A model generated the notes under the pieces. The model did no database searches and was not told where the DNA came from. It saw only the letters and a program-made list of their open reading frames with translations. The translations under genes were made by a program, and so were the position numbers. From RFSX01 sp964591455 (lineage in GTDB: Bacteria > Bacteroidota > Bacteroidia > Chitinophagales > Saprospiraceae), in assembly GCA_964591455.1 (NCBI GenBank), contig CAZQDZ010000015.1, forward strand, positions 27,795 to 91,794: a stretch of DNA of 64,000 nt. Reading direction: 5' to 3'. The first letter of the stretch is position 1. Every line of letters begins with the position of its first letter. Shown here piece by piece: positions 18,836 to 28,127 of this stretch.

Positions 18836-21800
18836 ATGAAGACAGCATGGTATTTACTAGAAATGGATGATACGAATTACTTTAAGCCCTATGATGCGCT
18901 GCCTATAGGTTGTGCTTTAGTAGACCACAATGAAGTCATTTTGGCTAATAAGGCTCTAGCAGAGTTGACTGGTTTTAGTATATCGGAGTTGTGCCATAAA
19001 GCTATAGCTGAGTTATTTCCGGTGCACCAAGGTCAGATTTTTAATGAAGAGGTGGCAGTAGATATCATCACGTCCTCAGGTATTTCAGTTCCAGTTCTTG
19101 TTAATGCCAAATTGCAAAGGGAAGAACAAGATGGAGATGCTTCTAAGCATTTACTAACCATTACCCCCCAAAATAAGAATTGTGCTCACAGCAATATTAT
19201 AAATCTAATAGAGCTACAAGATGAGCTAGGAATCCAGAAGAAGGGGTACTACCTATACTTCGACCTAGACTATCATATTCTTGGATATAGCAAAACAGCT
19301 GACCAAATTCACATTAACCATTTAGGTAAATCAATTCTGAAAGTAGAAAATCTATTAGAATTGTACGGACGCAGTGGATTGGAGATGCGTATAGCTGAGT
19401 ACTACAATAGGGCCCTAGAAGATGGCGTATTTTATCGCCAAATAAGTTTTGAAAAGGATGGGGTCAAAAAGTATGTAGACATAACTTACAAGCTTATCAC
19501 TAATAAAGAGGGACAGTCTATAGGAATCCTGGAATATGGAAATAGTGTCACCGACTTGGTCAGATCCAACAATGCCTTACAGTTAAAAGAGGTAAAATTA
19601 AAGGTGCTCAATGCTAACCTGCGAGCCATTTTAGAAAGTACTCAAGATGGCATGTCAGTTTTGGATAAGGATTATAAGGTCATGATGTTCAACGAGAAGT
19701 CTAGAAAAGAATTTAAAAAATATGTCAATATAGATCTTAAGCTAGGAGAGAGTTGGGGTGATACTTATGACGACGAAAAATTTAATGACTGGAAAAAAAA
19801 CCTATATGATAGGGTTCTAGAGTTAGGAGAGACCATAGAGAATATCGTAGAAAGGAAGGAATATGGCACAGTCTATAAGAATATATATACGCCTGTAAAA
19901 GATGAAGAAGGTGGGGTCGTCGGCGTGTTGGAAGTAAGTAGAGACATGACTGAAGATGTGAAAAAAGATAGGCAAATCAGACTCAATGAAAAGAAGTACA
20001 GTTCCTTACTAGAAGATATGCCCATAGGTGTTCTTAAGATTGATTCAGAATTTAACATATCTTACTTGTCTCCATATCTCGTCCGGAAACTTGGCTACAC
20101 CTTGGAAGAAGTCAAAGGCAAACCTGTTACAGACTATATTAAGGAAGATGATATAGACCGAATTAAAGAAGCCACACTCAATCTATTAAAGACCAAAGAA
20201 AATGCCTATAATATTTTTAAAGTTGTTAAGAAAAATGGTGGTTCATTGGTCCTGGAAGGTACAGCTAGTATAAAACCTGGAGAGGAAGATGAAGCATGGG
20301 AGTTTCTTATAGTAGCTACAGATGCCACGGAAAAATTGCAACAGGAAGAAAACTATAATTCTCTTTTTGCTAATATCAATAGTGGCGTTGTTGTCTATGA
20401 TATGGAAAATGATAAGATTGTTAGCTGTAATCAATCTGCATTGGACTTATTTGGCGTGGATAAGGAAACTATGATAGATAGTAAATATCTGGAGTATGTA
20501 CCAGAGAACTCCGTTTTTACAGATAATGATCTTCACAAGGCGTTTTCAGATGTTAAAGAAAAATTGTCGACAAAGGAAAAATCTGAGATAGATTTAGAAA
20601 GTGTGATAATCAAACCCAATGGTGATGAGCGCTTGGTAGAGGTCAAGTTCATCTACATGAATCATGCAGGACTATATTATGCCTTATTTACTGATAAGAC
20701 CGAAATTTTCTATTCCTTGAGAGAAGTCAGGGAGAAGTCTTCTGTATATGAGGCCCTGATAAAAAATAGTTTTGAAGGAATAGAAGTTGTCAGGTATGAG
20801 TTGAATGGGAATATCCTTGTTAATGGAAATGTGCTTATAAGAAATAATAAGATGGTAGAAATCTTATCTGAAGATATGCAATACACGTTTGATTCATTAG
20901 AGGAAGTGAAGCATATGATGCCAGAGTATCAGCCAAGTGGAGAGCTGAGTGAGGAATTTCTAAGAGATGTTATCATAGAGACTATCAGAAATGGCGCCTC
21001 TAAAAGAAGATGTCAAATCTTGAAAAATGGAGTGACGAAAGACTTGCAGATTTCTCATCATTTGATAGACATCAATCATTATGTCTACCTCATTAAGAAC
21101 TTCAGGGAGATAACAGAGGAATTGCGTCAGCAGAAGATTATTCAGAGCCAGTATGACACCTTAGAACATAAGAACGAGGAGCTCAAAAAATACATTGATA
21201 GTAATCTACAATTAGAGAATTTCGCTTATATCGCTTCACATGACTTGAAAGCGCCTATACGGTCAGTAATCAGTTTTGCTCAGTTGCTTAAGAATAATTC
21301 GTACGATAAGCTGGGAGAAAAGGATGGAAGATTCCTCGATATAATTATCAGCGCCAGTACTAATATGCAAGTGCTGATAGATGATCTATTAGCTTTCTCT
21401 AGAATCAATACTCAGGATATAGAGTTCGAAGAGATAGATATGCACAAACTGCTTAATCACTTACTCATAGAAATCAATCAGAGTATAGTAGAGAAAGAAG
21501 GTGAAGTGAACATTATTTCTTTGCCTGAGAAGATGACAGGAGATGCGTCTAGGCTGAGACAGATTTTTCAAAACCTGATTACAAATTCCATGAAATTTCA
21601 TAAAGATGGTGAGACGCCATATGTGGAAATAGAGTGTGAAGAAGTGGCAAACTTCTATAAGTTTCGAGTGGCGGACAGGGGTATTGGTATAGAAGAGGAT
21701 TATCACAAGGAGGTATTCCTTATGTTTAAAAAGCTATATAGTGAAAACAAGTACAAAGGGACTGGAATAGGTCTCAGTATCTGTAAGAAAATCATTGAAC

Positions 21801-21895
21801 AGCACCAAGGTGATATCTGGGTAGAATCTACCGTAGGAGAAGGGTCTACATTCTACTTTACGGTAAGCAAAGAATTAGAAGTGACTGTACTTTAA
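18836..21895 (+). CDS. Soluble multi-PAS sensor histidine kinase
   Basis: 1019 residues with no transmembrane segment, so a cytoplasmic sensor. The N-terminal ~780 residues contain at least four PAS-type units: a first one at about 10-60 (PIGCALVDHNEVILANKALAEL), further ones near 265-380, 390-505 and 510-620, and a degenerate one near 640-760. A coiled-coil linker leads to the HisKA box IASHDLKAPIRS with phospho-acceptor His802, then the N box (QNLITNSMKFH), G1 (VADRGIGI), F box (EVFLMFKKLY) and G2 (GTGIGLSICKKI) of a complete HATPase domain. This organisation is like phytochrome-type or light/redox kinases of Bacteroidota, but no chromophore residue can be assigned. The response regulator gene is adjacent and convergent, 39 bases away, and is the obvious candidate partner. 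Confidence 0.93.
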   Translation: MKTAWYLLEMDDTNYFKPYDALPIGCALVDHNEVILANKALAELTGFSISELCHKAIAELFPVHQGQIFNEEVAVDIITSSGISVPVLVNAKLQREEQDGDASKHLLTITPQNKNCAHSNIINLIELQDELGIQKKGYYLYFDLDYHILGYSKTADQIHINHLGKSILKVENLLELYGRSGLEMRIAEYYNRALEDGVFYRQISFEKDGVKKYVDITYKLITNKEGQSIGILEYGNSVTDLVRSNNALQLKEVKLKVLNANLRAILESTQDGMSVLDKDYKVMMFNEKSRKEFKKYVNIDLKLGESWGDTYDDEKFNDWKKNLYDRVLELGETIENIVERKEYGTVYKNIYTPVKDEEGGVVGVLEVSRDMTEDVKKDRQIRLNEKKYSSLLEDMPIGVLKIDSEFNISYLSPYLVRKLGYTLEEVKGKPVTDYIKEDDIDRIKEATLNLLKTKENAYNIFKVVKKNGGSLVLEGTASIKPGEEDEAWEFLIVATDATEKLQQEENYNSLFANINSGVVVYDMENDKIVSCNQSALDLFGVDKETMIDSKYLEYVPENSVFTDNDLHKAFSDVKEKLSTKEKSEIDLESVIIKPNGDERLVEVKFIYMNHAGLYYALFTDKTEIFYSLREVREKSSVYEALIKNSFEGIEVVRYELNGNILVNGNVLIRNNKMVEILSEDMQYTFDSLEEVKHMMPEYQPSGELSEEFLRDVIIETIRNGASKRRCQILKNGVTKDLQISHHLIDINHYVYLIKNFREITEELRQQKIIQSQYDTLEHKNEELKKYIDSNLQLENFAYIASHDLKAPIRSVISFAQLLKNNSYDKLGEKDGRFLDIIISASTNMQVLIDDLLAFSRINTQDIEFEEIDMHKLLNHLLIEINQSIVEKEGEVNIISLPEKMTGDASRLRQIFQNLITNSMKFHKDGETPYVEIECEEVANFYKFRVADRGIGIEEDYHKEVFLMFKKLYSENKYKGTGIGLSICKKIIEQHQGDIWVESTVGEGSTFYFTVSKELEVTVL

Positions 21896-21934
21896 AATCT
21901 TTGATTAGATAAAACCTAATCTAAACAGTTGTCC

Positions 21935-22897
21935 CTAGACTGACTGGATAAACTCTCTAAGATTATCCTGTTGGTCTAGGCAGAGCTTTTTCTTCAGACG
22001 ATATCTCGTCATCTGCAGACTTTTCATCTCTACATTGAGTATTCGTGCAAGCTCGTAATTATCTATATTCATCTTGATATAAGCACAGTGCTTTAAGTCT
22101 AAACTTGTCAGTTTAGGATTGCGTTCTGTAAGCTTATTGAAGAATTCACTGTCCATGCTCTCAAATACTTCTTTGAATTCTGTCCATGACCTGTCTTGAG
22201 TGACGAGCTCACTCACTCTTCTCTCTAGCTGGCGCAATCTTCGGAGGACACTACTCTCCGGACGTTCGCTTTTGAGCTGTGTGTAACATTCGTCTACTAA
22301 TGCCTGTATCGCCTTAAGATTGGAAGTTACCTTGGTGTTGTCCATTTCCAGTGTCATCATCTTACGATGGACTTCATTGATACCTTTTTTGTGCTCTTCT
22401 TCATTTGTGTCAAGAAGTTCAGTTTTGATAGCTAATGATTTTTCTAGCTCACTCTTCTGATTATTTATAATATTATTGAGCTCTAGTAACTCCTTTTTCT
22501 GAGACACAAGTGATTTGGACGCCTCATGCAATTTAATAGCATTGAGGACTCTAGCCATTAATTCTATTTTGCTTACAGGTTTATTAAGGAAGTCCAGTGT
22601 TCCAAAATCAAATGCTTCTTCCAGCACCTTTTCGTCCTGTAGACCAGTAATTATTATAATTGGAATATCTCTGAAAGCTAGATTTTTCTTGATAAGCTTC
22701 AGGGTTTCTAGCCCTCCCTGCCTAGGCATCTGCCAGTCAAGGAGTATCAGGTCAGGATTAATATCTGAAAGTCGCTCCAGAATGCCTGTTCCGTCATCCA
22801 TCTCTTCGAATCTATAATTAGTCTCTCCGAGGTATTCTCGATAGATGATTCTATCGAATTCCCTATCATCTACGATAAGAATTTTTGGTAAATCCAT
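21935..22897 (-). CDS. Response regulator with REC domain, coiled coil and LuxR-like HTH
   Basis: 320 residues. The receiver domain spans about 4-120 with acidic pair D10/D11, phospho-acceptor Asp54 (LILLDWQMP), the conserved Thr (IIIITGL) and Lys (FLNKPVSK). Residues about 125-185 form a long Glu/Lys-rich coiled coil. The C-terminal ~90 residues (NPKLTSLDLKHCAYIKMN, YELARILNVEMKSLQMTRYR, LKKKL) match the LuxR-like helix-turn-helix at the end of many Bacteroidota regulators. The protein is therefore predicted to bind DNA when phosphorylated. It is convergent with the multi-PAS kinase, an unusual layout for a cognate pair, and transcribed divergently from the desaturase gene. Confidence 0.92.
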   Translation of the reverse strand: MDLPKILIVDDREFDRIIYREYLGETNYRFEEMDDGTGILERLSDINPDLILLDWQMPRQGGLETLKLIKKNLAFRDIPIIIITGLQDEKVLEEAFDFGTLDFLNKPVSKIELMARVLNAIKLHEASKSLVSQKKELLELNNIINNQKSELEKSLAIKTELLDTNEEEHKKGINEVHRKMMTLEMDNTKVTSNLKAIQALVDECYTQLKSERPESSVLRRLRQLERRVSELVTQDRSWTEFKEVFESMDSEFFNKLTERNPKLTSLDLKHCAYIKMNIDNYELARILNVEMKSLQMTRYRLKKKLCLDQQDNLREFIQSV

Positions 22898-22968
22898 AGT
22901 TGTTTTCAGTTCTTCTCACCCGTGGTACATCAATAATGATTCCGAATTTATATAAGAAATGCTATCGT

Positions 22969-23003
22969 TTTGCAAATTCCAAAAAATTTAAGCGCTAGAT
23001 TTG
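22969..23003 (+). promoter_or_regulatory. Candidate Bacteroidota promoter for the desaturase gene
   Basis: TTTG at 22969-22972 and TAGATTTG at 22996-23003, spaced by 23 bases, resemble the Bacteroidota -33/-7 pair. Transcription would start about 30 bases before the ATG at 23042. The spacing is at the long end of the usual range. Confidence 0.5.
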
Positions 23004-23041
23004 CTGATTCAATCTAATATTAGAGTACTTAATTTATTAAT

Positions 23042-24052
23042 ATGGATTTTCATCATTCACACTCAGCAGAACCTCATATATCCCGTACTAAGGAAATCAT
23101 CAGCAAATATCCAGAAATAAAGCAACTTATGGGAAGAAATCCTAATACGTTTTATTATACTATTGGGATAGTTCTGATGCAGGTGGCTATATGTTGGTTT
23201 CTAAGCGCTCAGCCATGGTGGATAGCAGTTATAGTAGCATACTGTGTAGGTGCTTTCGCCAATCACGCCTTGTTTGTTTTGATGCATGAATTCACTCATA
23301 ATATGGTATTCAAGAATAGGTTGGCCAATCTCTGGGGAGGTATTTTATGTGATTTACCTAATGCTTTTCCTACCTCAGTCTCATTTAGAAAGTACCACCT
23401 GAAGCACCATGCCTTTCAGGGGCATTACGATATAGACGCTGACCTTCCGAGTCGGTGGGAAGCAAAGTTGATAGGAAGTTTCTTTATAGGCAAGTCAATT
23501 TGGCTTATGTTCTTTCCATTTTTTACGGCCTTGAGACCACCTAGACTGAAAGAAATCAAGTTTGCTAGTAAGTGGATTTATATTAATATTCTGTCTGTCG
23601 TTATCTTCAATTTAGTCATATACTTTGCCGTAGGGCCTATCGGTCTTATTTATTTGCTGGCCTCTTTTATGTTTTCTATAGGCTTACATCCATTAGGCGC
23701 CAGATGGATACAAGAGCATTTCTTAGTAGCACCTCCTCAGGAAACTTATAGCTATTATGGTATTCTGAATAAAGTAGCTTTCAATGTAGGTTATCATAAT
23801 GAGCATCATGATTTTTCTTTCGTGCCATGGAATAACCTGCCCAAGATTAGAGCTATTGCTCCTGAGTATTATGATACTCTATATTATCACACTTCCTGGA
23901 CCAAACTTCTTTTCCAGTGGATTTTCGATAAGGAATTGTCTTTGTTCTCCAGAATTCTTAGGAAGGACAGAGGTGGTATAAAGTTGACAGGAGGGTCAGA
24001 GTCTGACTTTCTCTCAGGAAGAAAGCAAAAGGAAAATGTGGCTTCTGTCTAG
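23042..24052 (+). CDS. Sphingolipid (dihydroceramide) delta-4 desaturase-like membrane enzyme
   Basis: 336 residues, a di-iron membrane fatty-acyl desaturase. The three histidine boxes are HEFTH (82-86), HLKHH (119-123) and HNEHH (252-256), between hydrophobic segments at about 38-75 and 160-215. The match to the eukaryotic DEGS/DES family is specific: an N-terminal 'KEIISKYPEIKQLMG' segment equivalent to the Lipid_DES domain, 'GLHPLGARWIQEHF', 'QETYSYYGILNKVAFNVGYHNEHHDF', and the 'LPKIRAIAPEYYDTLYYHTSW' tail. DEGS enzymes insert the 4,5 trans double bond of sphingoid bases. Bacteroidota do make sphingolipids, so this substrate is plausible, but it is an inference. The stop codon abuts the end of the convergent methyltransferase gene. 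Confidence 0.85.
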   Translation: MDFHHSHSAEPHISRTKEIISKYPEIKQLMGRNPNTFYYTIGIVLMQVAICWFLSAQPWWIAVIVAYCVGAFANHALFVLMHEFTHNMVFKNRLANLWGGILCDLPNAFPTSVSFRKYHLKHHAFQGHYDIDADLPSRWEAKLIGSFFIGKSIWLMFFPFFTALRPPRLKEIKFASKWIYINILSVVIFNLVIYFAVGPIGLIYLLASFMFSIGLHPLGARWIQEHFLVAPPQETYSYYGILNKVAFNVGYHNEHHDFSFVPWNNLPKIRAIAPEYYDTLYYHTSWTKLLFQWIFDKELSLFSRILRKDRGGIKLTGGSESDFLSGRKQKENVASV

Positions 24053-24649
24053 CTAGAGGCATAAGGTGAGGGGTTTCATTCGGAAGAACAATTCATTTCC
24101 AAGTCGCTGAGGTATTGAGTTTTCTGAGACAGCCATGTGCTCTATTTTAAACCTCCTTGAGAACAAGGACTGATATATAGCCTCATTCCCGCCATATGGA
24201 GGTTTGTCTTCATCGAATTCAATATTGAATAGCAATCCAGCAAATTCACCTTCTGGTTTTAGCAATTCATGAATCTTATCTATGTAGTCCCTACGCAATG
24301 GTGGTTTAAGAGCGCAGAAAAACGTTTGCTCTATTATTATATCATATTGATCCTGATGGCTAAAGAAGTCTTGGTGGTGAATATGTGACTGAGGAAAAGT
24401 GGGAGTCCGAGATGAAAATACCTCCAATGGGTCAATGACGAAATCAAGGATATGGACTTCAGTAAATCCATTATGATGCAGATACTCTGCTTCGTATGCA
24501 TTACCAGCTCCTGGGATTAAGATTTTAGCTGATTTATCAGTTAGTTGATCTATATAGGCTGTAATCGCTGTAGAGGCGTACCCTATGTCCCACCCGGTTT
24601 CTTTGGTGTTATATCTGGATTTCCAGTAAGATTGGTGATGTTGCTCCAT
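24053..24649 (-). CDS. TPMT-family SAM-dependent methyltransferase
   Basis: 198 residues. The N-terminal 'YWKSRYNTKETGWDIGYAS' and the SAM motif I 'ILIPGAGNAYEAEYLHHNGF' followed by 'VHILDFV' are characteristic of the thiopurine S-methyltransferase-like branch, as is 'YDIIIEQTFFCALKPPLRRDYI' further on. In bacteria these enzymes methylate small S/Se/Te or halide-type acceptors. The natural substrate here is unknown. The ATG overlaps the stop of the (broken) miaE gene in a TGATG arrangement, so translation was probably coupled to miaE. It is the last gene of the minus-strand group and ends tail to tail with the desaturase. Confidence 0.88.
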   Translation of the reverse strand: MEQHHQSYWKSRYNTKETGWDIGYASTAITAYIDQLTDKSAKILIPGAGNAYEAEYLHHNGFTEVHILDFVIDPLEVFSSRTPTFPQSHIHHQDFFSHQDQYDIIIEQTFFCALKPPLRRDYIDKIHELLKPEGEFAGLLFNIEFDEDKPPYGGNEAIYQSLFSRRFKIEHMAVSENSIPQRLGNELFFRMKPLTLCL

Positions 24650-25199
24650 CAGTGCATTCTATCTCCCCTTAGAGACAAGGTTTCCATTACACCTGCTTCA
24701 TAATTAAGATACGCCTGCCATCTAGTCTTTACTCTCTCCTCATCAAAATAATCCTTGGCCAAATCGATGAAGAGTCTATAGTGACCAGCTTCCGAAACCA
24801 TAAATGAGTGGTAGAATTCCTTGAGTGAATCTTCTGAAATGTGCAGACTTAGCAGTCTGAATCTTTCACAACTCCTAGCTTCTATAAGTGCGAAAGTGAG
24901 CAGTTTTTCCAGTAGACTATTATCCTTGCCTCCTCCTTTCTGCGCTGATTACCTAGTTTGAGTCCGCGGTTATCCAGTTCTCTTAGGACTTGTCTGAAGT
25001 GGCCCCATTCTTCAGTGACGATAGGAGCCAATTCTCTTACCAGCCTTTCTTTCTCAGGGTAGCCTTGTATAAGTGATATACAAGAAGTAGCCGCCTTCTG
25101 CTCACAATAAGCATGGTCTGTCAGAATTTCTTGCAAACTCATCTCTGCAAGATTTACCCATCTAGGGTCAGTAGGTAACTTGAGTCCTAACATTGTCAT
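24649..25199 (-). pseudogene. miaE: miaE, tRNA 2-methylthio-N6-isopentenyladenosine hydroxylase, frameshifted
   Basis: MiaE is a di-iron enzyme that hydroxylates ms2i6A37 in tRNA. Frame one gives MTMLGLKLPTDPRWVNLAE through TEEWGHFRQVLRELDNRGLKLGNQRR, then runs into non-homologous residues and a stop at 24882. The rest of the enzyme continues in another frame: LLEKLLTFALIEARSCERF, LKEFYHSFMVSEAGHYRLF, down to a TGA at 24649-24651. The shift fits loss of one A in the A-run at 24937-24939. Restoring it would give RRKGGGKDNSLLEKLL and a protein of about 183 residues, close to the family length. The metal-ligand motifs EEWGH, EARSCERF and SEAGH are all intact, so the break is recent or a sequencing error. 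The start overlaps the upstream gene by 4 bases (ATGA). Confidence 0.88.
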
Positions 25200-25816
25200 C
25201 TGTCTTCCAGGAAGTTTAATTGGTTTTTGACTAAGTCAATGTTCTGTATTTCATAAGTCTCTATACCTTCTTCCCATAGAACAGTAATCTTATCCATGCT
25301 GTGCTTTCTCAATGTATTTGCATTTTCCTTATTGATAGCATAGGTTCCTTTGTAGGTGGTATAATTATCAGTCTTACGTACCTTACCCCTGCTTCTTTCT
25401 ATGTTTTCCAGATAGAGATGGTCCTTATTGACCAAGTCTACTTTCATTTTTTCTCCTTTTTCCAGATTGCCATAACTGATTTTGGCTTGGCTAGAGTTGA
25501 TTTTAAATTCCAGTATTAGAAATAAATTTTCATTTACCTGCTGAATATTTGCCATGCATTCCATTAAATATCCATCCCTAACAAAGCTTCTTACCTGAGG
25601 ATGCGTATATACGAAGTAAGGCTTTGGCTCGAATTTAATCTCATAAAACCGATTGGTATTGTCTTCTTTTGCAATGATACAATCAGAGGCAGATTGAGTA
25701 TGTTTGCCATCAGTAATACTAGAGGGTTCAAACCAACTGAGTCCAGACTGACCTATAGATACATTTTGTATACTGAGCAAGGCAAATAACATCAGTAAAG
25801 TGAATACGCTATTCAT
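25196..25816 (-). CDS. Secreted hypothetical protein
   Basis: 206 residues with a signal peptide (MNSVFTLLMLFALLSIQNVSIGQ). I do not recognise the mature domain. It is mixed beta with many Lys/Asn and shows no sorting domain or lipobox, so a periplasmic location is likely. Segments such as YTHPQVRSFVRDGYLMECMANI and FLILEFKINSSQAKISYGNLEKGEKMKV suggest a beta-rich domain. It is the first gene of the minus-strand group with miaE and the methyltransferase (4-base ATGA overlap with miaE), but the functional link is unclear. Confidence 0.7.
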   Translation of the reverse strand: MNSVFTLLMLFALLSIQNVSIGQSGLSWFEPSSITDGKHTQSASDCIIAKEDNTNRFYEIKFEPKPYFVYTHPQVRSFVRDGYLMECMANIQQVNENLFLILEFKINSSQAKISYGNLEKGEKMKVDLVNKDHLYLENIERSRGKVRKTDNYTTYKGTYAINKENANTLRKHSMDKITVLWEEGIETYEIQNIDLVKNQLNFLEDR

Positions 25817-25913
25817 AAATATTAATTAGTGCGAATATATATAAAACGAAGGTCCGTAATTCCGTATTTTCATCAATATTAGATTTCATAAGACTCATAT
25901 AATTAAAGTTCAA

Positions 25914-28064
25914 ATGAAAAATTACCTTATTCCTGCCTGCCTCATATTTCTCACTTTAATCTCCTGTAATCAGGAAAAAGCCACAACATTGTCCAATATG
26001 ATATCAGTTTCGTACCCAACTACAGCTAAGGATAGCAGTGTGATAGATGATTACCATGGGTCGAAAGTAGCAGACCCCTATAGATGGTTGGAATTAGATA
26101 CCGCTGCTAATGTCAAGTCATGGGTCACTGAGCAGAATAAGGTTACAAATGGCTACTTGGACCAGATTCCTTATAGAGATAAGATTCGTGATAGATATGA
26201 AGAATTATTTAATTATGAAAAACTAAGTTCTCCAAGGAAGCGCGGAGAGTATTACTTTTTTAGTAAGAATGATGGTCTTCAAAATCAGTCTGTCATCTAT
26301 ATTCAAAAAGGTAAAGAGGGCATACCAGAAGTGTTCTTGGATCCGAATACCTTGTCTAAGGATGGAACGGCCGCCATAAATTTTTTAGGTTTTTCACCAG
26401 ATGATAAATATGTAGCCTATAGTCAGTCTGATGCTGGTAGTGACTGGCAGACGATCTATGTAATGGAAATCGCTACTAAGAGAAAATTGGAAGATAAGTT
26501 GAGATGGGTCAAGTTTTCTGGTGCAAGCTGGCTGGACGATGGCTTTTACTATAGTAAATATCCGACACCTGAAGATGGTGCCGAACTATCTGCGACCAAT
26601 GACTTTCACTCCATCTATTATCACAAGCTAGGAGATGACCAGAAGAATGACCAACTCATCTTTGATAATAAAAAGGAAGCTAAGAGATACCATTTTGGAG
26701 GTCTTACTGAAGATAAGCAATACCATATCGTCTATGCGTCTACTGGTACTGACGGGTATGAGACCTATTACAAAGATTTGTCAAATCCGACCTCTGAGTA
26801 TAAAGCACTCTTTACTGGATTTAAAAACAAGAGTTCTATTGTAGATCACTCTGATGGGCGGTTTTTGGTATTGACAGATATAGGAGCACCAAAGTATAGA
26901 TTGGTTTCTATAGACCCTAATAAGCCAAGCGAATCAGATTGGACAACCATTATATCAGAGAAAGATGAGCTGCTGGCCAATGTATCTACTGGTGGTGGTT
27001 ATCTATGGGCCGATTATCTCAAAGACGCCAAAACGGTTATCAAGAGATATAATTATAATGGTTCAGATGAGATGGAAGTAAAGTTGCCAGGCTTAGGTAG
27101 TGCATCAGGATTTGGTGGCAGAAAGGAGGATACCGAATTTTTCTATTCATTTAATTCATTCACCATACCCAATTCAATCTATAGATACGATATAAAGGCT
27201 AATAGTTCTGCATCTTTTTTTAGTTCTGCATTGAAGTTTAACCCTGATGAATATGTGGAGGAGCAAGTATTTTATACCAGCAAGGATGGGACTAAGGTGC
27301 CTATGTTTTTGGTCTATAAGAAGGGACTTGTCAGAGACGGAAATAACCCCGCATACTTGTATGGCTACGGTGGATTCAATGTGAATTTGACCCCTTCATT
27401 TTCTGTTTCCAGATTGATATTGCTGGAGAACGGCGGTGTGTTTGCTATGCCTAATCTGCGGGGTGGGGGAGAATATGGAGAAGAATGGCACAAAGCAGGG
27501 ATGTTAGAAAAGAAGCAAAATGTGTTCGATGATTTTATAGCAGCCGCAGATTATCTGATAGCAGAGAAATTCACCTCGTCAGAAAAATTAGCTATAGCAG
27601 GAGGATCTAATGGAGGCCTGCTGGTAGGTGCATGTATGACCCAACAACCAGATAAGTTTGCTGTAGCCTTCCCGGCTGTAGGTGTAATGGATATGCTGAG
27701 ATACCATAAGTTTACGGTAGGCTGGGGATGGGTGCCTGAATATGGCTCCAGTGATGATCCTGAGCAGTTTCAAAATTTGCTCGCATATTCGCCGCTTCAT
27801 AATTTAAAACCGGGTGTAGATTATCCTGCCACTATGGTGACAACTGCAGACCATGATGATAGAGTGGTCCCAGCGCATTCCTTTAAGTTTGGTGCTCGAT
27901 TGCAAGAGTGCCACTCAGGCGAATCTCCAGTCATACTGAGGATAGACGTCAATGCTGGTCATGGTGCTGGAAAGCCAACATCAAAAATATTGGATGAGCA
28001 AGCTGACAGATGGGCTTTCTTTTTCTATAATACCAACAGTCCTGTCAAGTATATAAAAGGTTAG
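25914..28064 (+). CDS. Prolyl oligopeptidase family (S9A) lipoprotein
   Basis: 716 residues. The N-terminus MKNYLIPACLIFLTLISCNQ has a lipobox (LISC), so the enzyme is probably membrane-anchored in the cell envelope. Residues about 40-110 (YHGSKVADPYRWLE) start the N-terminal part of the alpha/beta-hydrolase, followed by a beta-propeller, then the catalytic domain from about 450. The nucleophile is Ser565 in GGSNGG, the acid lies in DHDDRVVP (646-653) and the base is His683 in AGHGAGK. All three elements are intact. S9A enzymes cleave short peptides after Pro, suggesting a role in peptide breakdown in the periplasm. The gene is monocistronic, divergent from the secreted hypothetical gene, and followed by cdaA after 63 bases. 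Confidence 0.95.
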   Translation: MKNYLIPACLIFLTLISCNQEKATTLSNMISVSYPTTAKDSSVIDDYHGSKVADPYRWLELDTAANVKSWVTEQNKVTNGYLDQIPYRDKIRDRYEELFNYEKLSSPRKRGEYYFFSKNDGLQNQSVIYIQKGKEGIPEVFLDPNTLSKDGTAAINFLGFSPDDKYVAYSQSDAGSDWQTIYVMEIATKRKLEDKLRWVKFSGASWLDDGFYYSKYPTPEDGAELSATNDFHSIYYHKLGDDQKNDQLIFDNKKEAKRYHFGGLTEDKQYHIVYASTGTDGYETYYKDLSNPTSEYKALFTGFKNKSSIVDHSDGRFLVLTDIGAPKYRLVSIDPNKPSESDWTTIISEKDELLANVSTGGGYLWADYLKDAKTVIKRYNYNGSDEMEVKLPGLGSASGFGGRKEDTEFFYSFNSFTIPNSIYRYDIKANSSASFFSSALKFNPDEYVEEQVFYTSKDGTKVPMFLVYKKGLVRDGNNPAYLYGYGGFNVNLTPSFSVSRLILLENGGVFAMPNLRGGGEYGEEWHKAGMLEKKQNVFDDFIAAADYLIAEKFTSSEKLAIAGGSNGGLLVGACMTQQPDKFAVAFPAVGVMDMLRYHKFTVGWGWVPEYGSSDDPEQFQNLLAYSPLHNLKPGVDYPATMVTTADHDDRVVPAHSFKFGARLQECHSGESPVILRIDVNAGHGAGKPTSKILDEQADRWAFFFYNTNSPVKYIKG

Positions 28065-28127
28065 TTCGCTTGCTTATACATTTTTAGATTAATTTTAGCT
28101 AGCCATAATTAGACGCATATCGAATTT

